Positions 20,024 to 32,968 of a DNA stretch of 64,000 bases are shown here, in pieces. Position numbers and translations under genes: made by a program. The stretch's first letter is position 1; the number at the start of each line of letters is the position of its first letter. The notes under the pieces are model-generated. The model saw only the letters and a program-made list of their open reading frames with translations. It had not been told where the DNA came from and did not search any database. The DNA comes from Cephalotrichum gorgonifer (Eukaryota > Ascomycota > Sordariomycetes > Microascales > Microascaceae), in contig ONZQ02000008.1 in NCBI GenBank assembly GCA_900312665.1, positions 558,001 through 622,000 of the forward strand, read 5' to 3'.

Positions 20024-23000
20024 TCACTCCAACCTCTCCGAGTGCGCACGAATCTCCTCGTCGGTAAGCGCGCTCATCCACAGGCACCTCTCCGTTATCC
20101 CCTCAACGGGCTTAAAGTCGTACCCCGCGCTCTCCTCCAGCAGCCTCAACAGCGTCTTCACCACCGCCGCCGCGCACCTGCACCTCTCAAAGTTCACCAG
20201 CGGCGCCGTGGTCGGCGAGCTCGCAATCTCCGACGGCCGCTGCGCGTTGAAGAGCAGGTCGTGCGTGTAGATCCCCACGAACGGGATGCAGCCCGGCCAC
20301 GCCCCGGCCCCCGACCCGCCCTCCATCTCCGCCCGGAGCGCGTAGAAGTTCTTCGTCGGCGACACGAGCTGCTCGAGACCCCGGAACGTCGCGAGGTCGC
20401 GCGGCGGCACTAGCGCCCACGTCCTCGATAGCCTCGCCACCTCCTGGCTCGACAGCGCCACCACCACCTGCGCCATCGTCGCGAAGTTGCGGTACCGCCG
20501 GCAGTGCGTCGCGATGTGCACGAACTTGATCAGGCACCTCGCCCGCTCCTCGATGTCCTGCGTGAGCACAATCTCCGACACCGCCCACTTGACCATGATG
20601 TTGAAGCGCGCGATCACCACCTCCACCCCGCGCGCGTCGTCCGTGTTGCGCAGGAACTCCACCCACGACCGCGAGTCGTTGTTCGTCGCGTTCTTCCACC
20701 CCATGTCGATGAGCTCCTTCCAGTCGATCTCGTTGAGCGCGTCCTTCTCAATCAGCGTGAACTGCTGCGCGAGAATCTCCGAGTCGAACGCTAGGATGAA
20801 GGGGAGGTGGGCCGAGTACTTGCGGCTCATCTCCGGGTCCGACATCGTCTTTGGCGACCCGCGTATGCCTTTGGCCATGCCGTCTGCGTCTTGGGCCGAC
20901 CCGGGCCGGTAGTCTGTGGTGGGCGTCGTGTCTGGCGTGGGCAGGTGAGGATTCGCCGCGAAGAGCTGGTGCTCGTGAAGCTGGGGGACGTAGGCGGTTT
21001 CGGGAGACATCTGTAGGGCTTGCCCCAATGTCATCGGAGGTGACGGCGGCGCGTTCGCCGTGCTAGTCACATCGTGGCCTGATGGCTTGAGGACGAAGCC
21101 ATGACGGGGGGACGTCGGCCCCGCACCTCCCAAGCCATAGTAGTCGCTTTCGGCATCCTCGGCGGACAACTCGGACGATAGATCGCTGCCACCCCCGTCG
21201 TCACTGCCATCATCCAAGAAGGAGTGCCCCTCAGATTCATGGTCGGGGCGCGTAATGTCCTCCTCGCTCTTGACCCGTTTTACCGAATCAGTTTCCTCTA
21301 CCAGCTCGAATGACGGCCGATGTGAGTTATTATAAGACTTATCTCCCCTCTCCGTCATGGTTGGTGTCTCGTCGTCAGGTCCCCGCAGTATCGAGATATT
21401 GGCCCATTCCTGGGTTGACAGCCTCCCGCCATCATCCGAGAGTCCCCGTTCAAGGAGTGGGACGGACGAGTACGAGGCCTCGGTGGATAGGAATGAGCGG
21501 GCGTCCGTATTCGGCCCCAAGAGGTTACCATGAACATCGGACGAGGGCTCAGGCACGCCGCTATGTCGATGGTGCAGGAAGCGATCATCTCCGGCCCCAA
21601 TTTCAAGATCCCGATGCTCGTGCTTATCGTCAGCAGTAGCGGGTGGCTCACCAACGGCCATGCCGATCGTGTCGAGGTCAGGTGGTGACGACTCCCGGGG
21701 CTCCGGCGTCGTCTTGGAGCTCTTCTTCTCGTATCTACCCTCGAGCTTCAGTAGTGCCGCTTCAGGGCCCCCCTCGTCATCTGTGTCGTCAGGAATCTGC
21801 GCTAGCTTTCGGGCCTCGGCCTCGAACGACGGCCGCATGGCAGGCCTCGATGAATGGGTGCTGAAAAGGGACAGATGCCGCTTATTAGCCTTCTGTGCCA
21901 TCGCGCCCAGCGAAAAGGTCTCGGCGTTCTCTGGAGAAAAGTCGCTCGACACGATGTCGACGAACCCGCTCGAGTCACGCTGCTGCATGAAAGAGCTGCG
22001 CAGAGACTCCGAATATGTCGTCAACGAGCCAACAGACCGCGAATGTCGGAGCGGTGCCTTCAGGTCTCTAACCGTCCTCGCCTCTCCGAGGTTCCCACCG
22101 GGTCTCCTCCGCAAAACCCGAAGGGGAGCCGGGGACACGTCCGGGTCATCCACAGCCGGGCCATCCATGACCGAACAGCCCGAGTCCGTCGTTGCGTCGA
22201 AGCTCCTAATCGTGTGCGTTCGGGGGCCGCTATTAAAGGAGGTCGCCCGGCGGTGCAGCACCGAGCTCATGGATGGGATTGTCTTGTGTGACTTCTGGCG
22301 GTTATGGAACCTATTCGACCAAAGACGAGGGCCAGTAGTCGAGGTGGGTTGCGCGTCGTTGCGAGTCGATCGGTCCATGGAAGTATGGGATGGGACGTAG
22401 GAATGGTGGCGATCGGAAGTGTATCGGTCACGGCCCAGCGTTGCCATATCCGGGATGAACGGCGGAAGCGGGTCGGACGACATGGACGCCCTCTTCATGT
22501 GCTGATTGAAAAGGAACGATGATCGCCTGGGTGTGCCCATAGGGCGGCCTGGTGGCGTAGTCGGCGGGGTTGGGTCTCCCCCGTTGGTGTTGAAGGTCTC
22601 GGCAAACGCCTCAAGTGATGGGTTCACGGCAGGTAGAGCGCCTGTCATCGCCAGCATATCCAAGTCGAAGGCAGTCTCGTCAAAAATCACGATGGACTTG
22701 CTCCCAGTCGTGATTGCCATCTCGCTGGTAGGCCTGAACCGGGACGGTTTCGGCAAGTTCTCGAACGAGGAGTCCAAATGCGCAGCAGAGTACTCGAAGC
22801 CTCCTTCTCCCCCCGCCGATTGCCTGGCACTGTGACGGCGCAGCAGGGCCCTTTGAATGGCTTCCTCAGCGGCGGCTTCGGCAGCGGCTCCTTCACGTAC
22901 GGCCTTCTTGAAGTCCTCCGCAATCTCGGCACCGAGCAAGTCGATCCGCACGGGCGGTCGGGCTCCGTTCAGACGGGGGCGGGCTTGCGGCACAATAGCC

Positions 23001-25505
23001 GTCCCGGGTAGTCTATTCGTAGTGGCACCTCGCGGACCGATGGGAGAGATGTTAATGAAGTTGCCCTGGGTTGCGGACATGCCCTGATCCCTTGTGCTTA
23101 GAGCCCGCCGAACGCTACCAATCAGTCTCCTCATGCCCTGCCCGGACATGGCCGATGCCGACGACCTCTCCTTCTCACTCTGATGCGGGTCTGCATGCAA
23201 AAAGGTTGTCTCGCGTTGTGCGTCTCCAAGAGCGCTCGGAGGTAGGACGTCGACGAACGCGTGGCCCGGGGGTAGCAGATCACCACGTACCAGGCTCCCG
23301 GAGTAGGGGACAGGCAGGGTCACATCTACAGCATCTTTAAACATTGCCCTATCGATGCTGTTATCCCTCATTGAGTCCGTGATACTCCCGTTTCGTTTAT
23401 GCATCGGCCGAATTCTCTTTCCCACCAAGGCCTTCGGTGTCATCGCCACCATGCCGGTGTGAGCATGGATAGGGTTTACCGGGACGGGGTGCACCATGTT
23501 CGCGCCCGCTTGTAAGTTTCGTAAGCTCTTGGCGGGAAAGGAGCAAGATACCACGTCGACACTCATGAGACTTGTCGGGGAGGCTTGCTGCTGCCTCGCC
23601 AGTTCATCAGCCATCTCTTGGTGGAAGTCGGGGGTTCCGGGGCGGTCGACCACAGGCGCATCACTGGGTAGCCCACCAAACTCGCGTTCGTGAATACCGG
23701 AGGCATCCAGATGGGGTAGCGCAAGGTCAGGGGCCTCCCACTGGCTCGGATCAAGGTCGGGGTCCGGATGACCAGCCAGACCACCAGGCGCAATTGGAAC
23801 ATCACCACCCAGCGATGCATCAAACTCAGCGCCATCCCAGTACTGAGCGCATATTCGCCTCCAGCACTTCTTTAGCTCGGATAATATCTTGAAATGGATC
23901 TTTCTCTTCTGGTCGTCATGATGAAGGTCATCCATGATGTCGTTGAGGAGGTTGCAGAAGGTGACGCGCAGGCCGTACTCCATGACGAAGTCGTCCACGA
24001 AGTAGTTGAGGATCCAATGTCGCAGCGCGACAAAGGTGCGGACCCTGACAACCATGCCGGTTTCATCGCCTCGCTCTATCGCCCACCGCAGGCGGGCAAA
24101 CATCATGCGGACGAGATCCGCGGGCTCGAGGAAGGCGCGGAAGGTGAGGAAGAAGTCGGATATTAATTCGTAGTCTAGGAAGCTCGGAGACGTAATCTCG
24201 GCCACGAGCCGGGGCGGGGTTGCCGCAGTCACTGCCCCACTCACCGGGGAATATCTTACTAGTGCTCGGTCGTCACAGGCGGGCTTGAAGGTTAGATCAT
24301 CAAACATGTCGGGTTCAATGACGAGGTGAGTCGATAGGTAGGTGCCGCGCATAGGGAATGAGAGTTTTGGTGGTATGGGGCTCGAGCTGGGTTGATTCGA
24401 TGACAGCTGCATCGAGGGCACTGAGAGGCGGATAGGCGGTCTTGATGAGACTCGGCTGGGAACTAGTAAAGAGGACTGGGGAAAGGATTTGTTTAGGAAC
24501 GAGGCGCGACTGGAGCCAAACTCATCCGTCGGGGCGTACGAAGAGTCCCGGAACATGGGGGAGCCTCGTGTGGTGAATCGAGGGCGGCCCATTTTCCATG
24601 ATGGAATGTTGATGTCAAGCACAGGGGCCTTCTCAGGCTCCATATCCTCCATCGTTTTCGGGCGAGGCTCCTCAGCAGGCTTCGAGATGACAACCTTGAA
24701 GGTGCCATCGTCCAGCTCCCTTACGTCGTTGGCGGCAGCTTCGCGAACAGTCGAGTCGGATAACGCGCGGCGTCGGCTCTGAGGCGCAGTGCTTGACATC
24801 CGCCTAATACGTACAGCTGGAGACGGGGCATGGCTTGATCCCCACGAGCTTCCGAACCCTTCGGTGGGCGACCCACCATTGCCGTTTTGCCTCTTGTCGG
24901 TAGTCAGATTATCTAGGCCGGCTGTACTGGGTGGTGTGACGGGGAAGACAAAGTTTGGCTGCGGCGGTCGTTGATGCGCAGGCCGTATCGTGGGTCTAAT
25001 GCTCCTGTTAGCTCCCCATCGACACGAACTCTCCCTCCAGCGATCCTGGCAAAAGCGCCCCTCGCAGAATCCGCGATCACCAGGCGCAGCAACAATCATG
25101 GCGGACCCACCTCAGATATATGCGGCCGTTATTCCCAACATTCGCGACGGTGAACTGCCTCCCCTCCCGGCCAGCAGACCCCCCATCGGGAGTAATGTCC
25201 GTCTTGTCGCCGTCGCCGTCCCTCTTTATGCGCCAGGTGTACGCGCTCTCCTCCTGCGACTTGCGCTCGTTGACGGGGACCAGCGGTCTCGCTGTGCCCG
25301 ACGGCTGCCGCGTCACCCTCCCACCCCGTCCGCCCGCCACGGGCTCCCGGCCTGCGGCGAGTAATATGTTCCTCGCGGACCTTACATCCTGCGCCGGGCT
25401 CCTGGGCGTTCGCTTCTCGGATTCTCGTGGTGGTTGTCCAGCGGCGAGGTCGGTGGATATCGGCGGATGGGAGGCGAGAGGTCGTGCGCCCTCAGGAGCC
25501 TCCAT
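20024..25505 (-). CDS. lte1: LTE1-type guanine nucleotide exchange factor (RasGEF_N + RasGEF)
   Basis: Two exons on the minus strand: 25505-25111 and 25004-20024. The 106-base intron (GTGGGT...GCTAACAG) falls inside an Arg codon. 1791 residues. Residues ~1-150 contain a conserved FTVANVGNNGRIYLR segment and, across the splice, TIRPAHQRPPQPNFVFPVTPP. A REM/RasGEF_N domain lies at ~355-520 (FLDYELISDFFLTFRAFLEP), a very long Ser/Pro-rich disordered middle follows, and the Cdc25-type RasGEF catalytic domain is at ~1530-1785 (PFILAFDSEILAQQFTLIEK, SRSWVEFLRNT, FATMAQVVVALSS, PCIPFVGIYTHDLLF-like). In yeast LTE1 promotes mitotic exit upstream of the Tem1 GTPase at the cortex. Whether it is an active GEF here is not shown. 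It ends HSERLE. Confidence 0.9.
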
Positions 25506-26931
25506 CGTGGGGTTTTACAAGAGAGTGGAGCGTCGGGTGCTCGAGTTATCTGCTGCTGGGATGTTAGGAGACATGGAGGCACACAGAACGGCCACACAGC
25601 GGGGATGACGAGGTGCAATTAGTAGGAGGCGGGAGAGACGCGCGCGACGAGCCGGGGATTAGGTCGCGGGTTTATGTTTGGGGAAATCAGAGGTATTGGG
25701 AGTTGGTTGGGCTGGGAAACAAGACAACAACAGGCGTGTATGTCCGTCCAAAGCGAAGGGCTGGAAAGGAGAGGCTGGCTGTTGGGGAAAGGCGGGAGTG
25801 CGTTCCGGGACAGCTTCTTCTCCCGTATAGCTTTAATCTATTGCGGGGAGTAATAGCGGACTTCCAACTTACTTAGCGACGCCATCCATCAGCAATTGAC
25901 TCCCGGCGAAAAGCAATAACTGTTGTGGCGGGGAAACACAATGGAGGCAGGAAGAGGTGAATAAGGCAGTCGACGATGTCTTGGTTCGTTCGGAGCAGAG
26001 TCGTCTTAGCTTTGGTGTCAGCGAAGAAATGAGGTCGCAGGTCGCAGGAGGGCTGGGGGCACAGGGAACTAAACTCACTGGGTGGGTGGGTGGGTGGACC
26101 GTGGGTTTGTGGAGCGTGAGTGGTAACGGGAGGACATGGCTTGGGAGCTCAAGAGGACGGGTATGGGGGGATGAAAGTACCCACATCGTACCCAGGATGT
26201 ACCTTTTCAGGGTTCTCGAGCAGCTCCAACCAGGTATGAAATGACGAACCGGGGAGAGGTGAGCCGGGACCTGCTGGCGAATCAGAGGAGACGCTAACGG
26301 ACGTGAGCCGTCGACGGTACTTGCGAATGTGGACCCGACCCCGATAACGCCTTCTGTGTCAGGGGACACGCGCTGGATTGACTGTCATGGGCACGTTATG
26401 GCCCCTGTCACGAGAAAAGCTCTACCGCTATGCTTACGCTACCGTACCGTTGTTTTCGAGTTCATGTACCAGATGTGTACTTTGCTTCTGATTGACAGAA
26501 CCTGCCAGGAAATACTTCTTAAAACCGAATGCAATACATGCATATCGACTCATACTGGTACAGTAGGGCGATGCAGAGGCAGCGGCCAGGACGACCACGC
26601 GCTCCCAAAGAACATCTGTGCGTGCAGCGGGTCCCAGTTCGGTTCGGTTCATCTCGTCACATTTACTCTAACGTGGAGATCTCGCATTCTTGCTAGTCAT
26701 GCCTTGCGGCAAGTGCTCCGGGTACGATAACTCTTTTCCGCTACTCGTAGTACTCATACAAGTACTTTGTCGACTTGGACCGTTGGATAGTCGGGTCCAT
26801 GGATTAAGGAGTTTTTTTTTTTCATCGGATGTTCCAAGGACTCGTAAGAGGCCCTGGGGGGCCGGCCCCTGTTCCGGTTTCCTTCCCTCTTTCGGGCAAG
26901 TCCATGGCCCCTTTTAGATGCAATTACCAAG

Positions 26932-27088
26932 TGGCTGGGTCGTGTCCGGACCCGCTTGCCTGTAATCCGTCTTCAGGAGCCAGGATTGCGCGGTTCGACC
27001 CTGCCTCCTTCGTAATTGTATCCAACGGTTTGGGGGGAGGGAGGGGCCATCCGGATTGATTACGAGTACGGCGGCGCCGCTCTTTTTT
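26932..27088 (+). ncRNA. Candidate RNA polymerase III transcription unit (unidentified)
   Basis: An A-box-like element TGGCTGGGTCG (26932-26942) is followed 60 bases later by a B-box-like GGTTCGACCCT (26992-27002) and by a T6 run (27083-27088) that would serve as pol III terminator. Between the boxes, GGGTC/GACCC can pair around a short loop, followed by CCTGTAATCC, faintly like the 5' (Alu) domain of SRP RNA. It cannot be folded into a tRNA cloverleaf. I find no SRP helix 8 signature downstream, and the unit is too short for a full SRP RNA. Low confidence. Confidence 0.25.
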
Positions 27089-28912
27089 CGACTGTCCTCG
27101 CTCGAGACTCAAGCAAGGACACAGGTGTGTCCGAGGGGCGGAAAAGGCGGGCCCGATCGACAGGATCTCGCACATTTGCGATCCCTGGGTATAGCCCAAC
27201 TGGCCTGTCAATATTACCTCGTCGTATAGTAAGTACTTCGTATACTTGGTGGCCTTTCTCCTGGACGGGGGCGACGCGCATCCCTCGAGACCTGGGTTGG
27301 CTGTCCACTCAGGGTGGCACCTAATTTGAGCCACGCGAATTTGTCTGTTGGGGGCAATAATGGCACGATGATATTCAACTACGGGTCGCTATACTGTACA
27401 GGGTACTACTAGGTTCTGTTCCGGCCCCTCCCTCCATTAGGCTCCCCCTCCTCCACCCGGTCTCCGTTGCGGGAGGGAGGGAACGACCCGGCGCAAGCCA
27501 CCTGTTGGACGCTAATTTCTAAAGGAGCGGTACGAACGAATAGTACCATACGATAAATAGTTAGGACCTTTAATGCTTTAGTAGTCTCTTCCTCGAGCAT
27601 TTCGTCACCAGAGGTACAAACTAGGCAGAGAGACAGAGGACTCATGTTTCGCATTATCATCCTCATCTCATGCCCTTCTTTCTCATCCTAGCAGGGACAA
27701 GGATACGCGTTACCTCGGGACCTTGGAGTGCAGGTGCTGAGAGCGCACGTCCAAGCGCAAGCCCTTCCAATTTGCCAATCTCAACCTGTGCCGAGGGGGT
27801 GGTGACGAGCTTTGCAGGCGACCTGCAGGCAATCCCTCCCATCCTGGGACCGGCAAGGAGGCCGTGGCCAATCCTGGGCCCCTTCAGAGGCATTGTTTGC
27901 ACGGTGTCCACTCTGGTCCGACCTCCCAATCCCACCATGGCCTCTGCCCGGCACAAGAACGCAGTACTACGCTTGGCCACTCGCCCCCGTGTGCTTCCGC
28001 GTATGTGCTCATATGAGTAGTAGGGTGCCCTGAGGGACGAACCGGCGGCGTCAATTGATGCGGCAGAACTCCAGAAGAAGCCCATTCGTGAAAAGAAACA
28101 GGAGAAGAAGCAGCAGCAGAGGAATCCCAGGATCTGGAGCGGCTCACATGGAATCCCGTCCCCCACGCCTATAACCGAGTAATCGAGTACAAGGTACTGG
28201 GTCATTGAGCACCATGCACTGTACTTTTCAGTCACCTCGAACCCCCCCTTGTCGATATCCACGGAGCATTGACCCCATCTCCCCAAGGTTGCACTCCAAG
28301 GCCCCCCCTCCCTCCTCCATCATCTCAAAATCCTAAGTTAAGGGGGGAACACGCCCTCTTCCCAATCGGACTTCGCCACTGGATCATTAGTGCAACCTCG
28401 TCCACGGCAAGCCAGGCCGGATCGCCCCACGCGCATAAAGCCCCCAAGACGCAAGGCTATTACACTTTATTATATTCCCGATAGTTAGCCCAGATCGCAA
28501 AGAAGAAGCAACGCCCCCGTGACGATTCTCCTCCTCCTCCTCATCTTACGCTAGTCTCGGTTCCAGCCCCATCGTCTCGCCTGAGTCAAAGGCCCCCGGT
28601 CCCCCCAAGTGGAAGTGATCGTCGGCGGAAACTGCGAGCAAGTCGAGCGACTTCCCGCCATTTCCTTTCGGCGGTCTCAGGCGTGGGGGGGGGGAGGAGG
28701 TTCAGGGGCTGGAATTCTTCACCTTGGCGCTTGGTTGCTAGCTAATGAGTCGCTACCAATGGGACTTGTGGAGCTCCTTCATGCATCGAGCTAGGTCAGC
28801 CGATGTGGCCCATGAGATGATCGCCACGCTGATTCTTGAGCCTCACACCGCTGTCACCCGCACTGCTATTCTAAATCCTCAGCTGCCTCGGACAAGAAAG
28901 AAAAAAAATTCC

Positions 28913-29060
28913 AACAATAGGGGGCCGCCGTCGTCCTAATTGGAGGATCAAGACGGGCTATCATGATACTAGCGGGAAGAAAAGTAATAGTTAGGGGCCG
29001 TCATCCCGATTGGAAGAAGAAACAATAGGGGCCGCGCCCACTTACATCCATCCCAATTGA
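28913..29060. repeat. Degenerate threefold repeat with ATTGG/CCAAT cores
   Basis: Three related segments contain AATAG/TTAGGGGCCG followed by TCCC/TCCT and ATTGG (or its complement): about 28913-28946, 28987-29014 and 29023-29060. Similarity is visible but imperfect. They may be decayed tandem copies or clustered CCAAT-type sites. Confidence 0.4.
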
Positions 29061-29737
29061 TAATACCACGGAGAAATACTCCGGTTGTATTATACCAACC
29101 AACAAAATCCCTTACTACATCCATCCCTATCCATATCTCCACTCGTTCCGGGGAAGGGGGGAGGGAAGAGAGAGAGAGAAAGAAAAAAAACCTGGCCTAC
29201 ACACTATCTACTGCCAACCTTTCCACCTCTCCCCTGCCGCCTCCTTTCCCCCGGACCGAGACAGCTGTGCCGCCACGGCTTGTTATTATCCTGCCGTCTG
29301 GGCGCCAAAGAGTGTCAAAAGTGGTACAGCACGGCAAAAACAACGGTGGAAGTGCTTGTAATCCCGTAGGGCAAGTGGCCCGCGCGTCCCCGCCTGCGAA
29401 CCACATCCGTGTCAACTGCACAGGCGCCCAATCTACCGGAAACCAACCCCCGGGGCTTTTACTCCCTATGGCTCAATAGGCTTAATATCGAAGGGAAAGG
29501 TTGGGGGCGGCCCCAGAACAGGACCCCACATTCGGAAGGGTGAATCAAGCTGGTGCACGAAAAAAAATCCACCTCAGAACCTCCCTCCACCTCCCACCTC
29601 CATTCCCGGACTTGGATTGGGGAGGTGGGGAGGCGGGCTACGATCTTCAAATAAGCGAGTGCAGATCCATTTCCATCCCGACAAGAGACCCTCTCTAGAA
29701 CAGCCACCTTCTATTCAAAGTCTCTCTTATGTATCAT

Positions 29738-32362
29738 TTAACCCTCGTTCCCCTTAGCCTTCAGTATAGCATCCGTCATGGTCGTGATGAACTCTTCCTT
29801 CCCGTCAAATCCTTGCTCCTGCGCCTGCTTCGCTCCTGCAAGGAGGTCCAGCACCCTCTTGATGCCGATCCCCACGGTAAAGGTCCGCGAATCCATCTCC
29901 TGTGGCGTCGCCGCGTTCGCCTGTATCTGCTCACAGATATCCCTGACTACCGTCTCATCGTACGTCCTGCTCTCCATGAGGACTGTGTAGAGCTCCTGCA
30001 GCGTCCGGACCGGGTTGACGCGGACGTCCCTCCTGAATATCGAGTCCACCTCGAGGAGCTTGATGATCTGCATGTTGGACGTCGTGACCAGTGTGAGGAG
30101 CCGGCGGCCCTTCGGTGGCGCCCGCTTGATGAGGGTGATGAGGGCCTGCAGGATGGTGTTTGAGAATCGGTGTCCGACAGGCGTGTACTCAATAAGGCCC
30201 TCGAAGTCATCGAGGATGAGAAGACTGGGTTGGTCAGTTTACCGCTCACACATCGTGGGGACAAAAGAAAGTAAAGGAAGTAAAATGTAAAGGAATTACC
30301 TCAGTGGCGACTTGTAAGCGTCCGTAAAGACCTTGTGGATGTAATCCTTCTTCGCAAAGTCGTCCCTATATCCAACCATGTCTGCCGGAGAGAGAACCTT
30401 GACGAACGGATAGTCCGTCTGCTTGGCGAGGTAGCCTGCTAGAGCTGTCTGCCCAGCGCTTGGAGGCCCGTGGAGAAGTACGCTCAGATGGCGGATGTCG
30501 TGAGAATCGCGGACTGTAGTAAAGTTCACCTGGTGGCTGTGGAAAAGCTTCTTGAAGAACGAGGGGTTGAAGTCGATGATGCCCATGGGGATAAGATCGT
30601 CGAGGACATCATCCGCCACGCCAAAGGCAGGGGTTGTCTCCGCCAGTGCTTTCCTGTACACCCAGTAAGTAAGCCACCCATGGACGAAGGCATATATATT
30701 GCACTAAGCGAATACTTACTCGAAGTCCTCACCCCCCACTCGCATCGACTCAACGTCCTTGAGCTTGATCTGACTGTCGCCTGTGTCGGTATGTCTCGTC
30801 ATCGCAAAGGAGGTCGCTGCCCTCACAAGACCAGCAATCTCGGCACCGCTGTAGTTCTTGGTATGCTTGGCGAGGTGTTCGATATCAACGTCAGCGCCAA
30901 GGTGATTGTTCTCCCTTAGCTTGGATGTGTGAATCTTAAGAATCTGCGCTCGGCCAAATTCGTCGGGAAGAGAAATTTCCAGGTGCAGCTCCAAACGGCC
31001 CGGGCGAAGCAAGGCCTCATCAATCATGTCCTTTCGGTTCGTCATTCCGATGAGAAGGATGTTGTTAAGCTGATCGACACCATCAAGCTTGGTGAGCAGC
31101 TGATTGACGATAGAATCCCCGACTCCGGTGCCACCTCCCGCTCCGCTACCTCTCTGCTTGCAGACAGCATCGAGCTCATCGAAGATGATAATGTGTAGGT
31201 CGCTGTCGTCCCCCTTTTCCTTGTATTCCTTCTCAGCGTCGGCAAACACCTTTCGGATGTTTTCCTCCGACTGGCCGACGTACTTGTTCAAGACTTCGGG
31301 GCCGTTGATGACCTTCGGTTCCTTGGCATTGAGGACCTTACCGATCTGGCGGGCAATGAGAGTTTTACCAGTGCCGGGGGGGCCGTGCAGCAGGACTCCC
31401 TTGACGTGCTGGATGCCGAGCTTCTCCACGGTCGCCGGTGGGAACACACGAGAAGCAAATGCCTTCCGGAAGAGGATGGCGAATTCGTCGTCAAGACCAC
31501 CAATCCCTATCGAGGTGAAGTCGAAGTTGGAGGAGATAATCGGCTGCCTCGTGCTGCCAGTCGCGGACGACCTGAGTTTCAGCCCCGTGCGCGCGTCTCG
31601 GGAGTCCGAGGTGCATATGATATGGGTCTGCTGGACTAGAATTCCACGACGATTGGGATCCGTAAGAATCCCCGAGCCGCCTCCCTGCTGACCCAGAGCA
31701 GTCAGACTGACGCTCCTGACAGCCATCAAAAGAGGCAGCCCGCGGCAATCCATGAGGATAAGCTGACCCGGCTGGAGGACCTGGTCCCGGAAGGTCGATA
31801 GGAAGACAGAGGTGAGCTCGTCCTCGTCGAATACGTCGTCAACCCGCTTATTCGGAGAGGCAAAGCTGACCTGAAGCTCTAGCGCACCGAGATAGGCCTC
31901 CTTCCCTTGGCGGAATGGGTCGTAAGGAACTCCTAGAAAGGTATCCAGCTGGCCAATCCTCGTCCATACTCGCTGCTTCTCGTTTAGGGCGATATATCCG
32001 GGAGGGAAGTTGGGGACGCTTCTGGCAGCGACGACGAAGGTAGCGCCGTCTCTGTTCTGGATAAGGACATGGCTGTTTCCCTCACCAAAGTCTCTCGAAC
32101 TCACGGCGCAACTAGGATCGCGAGCTGTTAGCTGTCGGTCGTCAGAAGGGGGTAGGGGGGTAGGGGTAGCGGGATGGACAATGATGGAGGGCGCTTACAC
32201 GTTCTCGTATATGAGAGCCGTTTGCATGCCGCGGTCCTGGACTTTGCCGATCTGAAGGCGGATGCCACCACCGCCGCCGCCGCCGCCGCCCCCACCCTGT
32301 GGGGAGCGGGAGGGCAGGCCGCCAGGGGTGCCAGGATAGGAGCCGCCCGGGCCCTTGTACAT
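29738..32362 (-). CDS. sec18: SEC18/NSF vesicle-fusion ATPase
   Basis: Four exons on the minus strand: 32362-32199, 32111-30720, 30653-30300 and 30224-29738. All junctions keep phase; 798 residues. SEC18/NSF is a cytosolic AAA hexamer that, with SNAP, pulls apart SNARE complexes after membrane fusion. Residues 1-~55 hold a Gly run; the substrate-binding N domain follows (PNFPPGYIALNEKQRVW). D1 is canonical: GPPGTGKT at 298-305, IIIFDELDAVCKQRGSGAGGGTG, and LLIGMTNRKDMIDEALLRPGR. D2 (from ~575) is divergent: its P-loop reads GPPSAGQT (581-588), so the invariant Lys is Gln587 (codon 30449-30451), while the Walker B-like LLILDDFEG remains. The D2 of NSF works mainly in hexamer assembly. Divergent neighbour: the LENG1-like gene. 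Confidence 0.93.
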
Positions 32363-32968
32363 GGTGATGTTGGTATTTGTGAAAGGATACGGGAGCGAGG
32401 AGATGGGAACGGAATCGAATCCGAAGAAAGGAATAGCCTCGGTAGCAAGTCGAAGCCCTTGTATAGAGTTGTGGACGGACGGTGTTCAGGTGTACTCGGG
32501 TGGTGAAGGAACTCGAGGGGTAGGTGTTTCGGTTTCGTCGTTGTTTCGACTTTATACGTGGGAATAGTCCAACGTGTGGAGCGGTGAAAGAATGTCAGTT
32601 AACAGTGAAGGGGCGAACTTTTCTTGGCTAAGAAAAGCAGGTTGTAGTCAAGAAGCTGGCTTCCCTTCTTAAGAGCTACGAGTCCATCCGCTAGCTTCGG
32701 GAGCTGATGACGAGTGAGGACTGGAAGTGCTAAGTACCACTTGTTCTCCGTCACCTCATTCTTACCGCCTTCCGCCTTCGGTGCTTACCACGTTCCAGAG
32801 TGGGGTGAATGCGCGGGCAGAATAAAGCGGTGAACCCCAGGCGGAGTGTGGAGCGCAGGCGGGTCTAAGGTATACAAGTATACATTGTACAAGTACGAGT
32901 AGTTGGGGAAGTCGCCGCTGATTGCCGAAGCTGAGACTCGAAGCTCATCAGTAAACGACGGATTCAAA
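32363..32968. promoter_or_regulatory. Divergent promoter region of sec18 and LENG1-like gene
   Basis: 606 bases lie between the two start codons, presumably holding both promoters. No gene fits. No TATA box is evident. Confidence 0.5.

Larger units (their letters stand above)
25506..29737. other. 4.2 kb gene-poor stretch between LTE1 and SEC18
   Basis: Contains the LTE1 promoter and the 3' flank of SEC18. The largest open frame (minus, 27663-28286) has a Cys/Phe-rich hydrophobic patch but no domain and is opposed by another open frame on the plus strand, so it is not called. A candidate pol III unit (26932-27088) and a degenerate CCAAT-bearing repeat (28913-29060) are listed separately. Confidence 0.45.

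Noticed and set aside
26920..27330. Full SRP RNA gene
   Set aside because: Only a faint resemblance to the 5' domain; the helix 8 signature is absent and a T6 terminator comes too early. Kept only as an unidentified pol III candidate.
27663..28286. 207-codon minus-strand open frame with a hydrophobic patch
   Set aside because: No domain; opposed by a plus-strand frame over the same bases; no splice partners.
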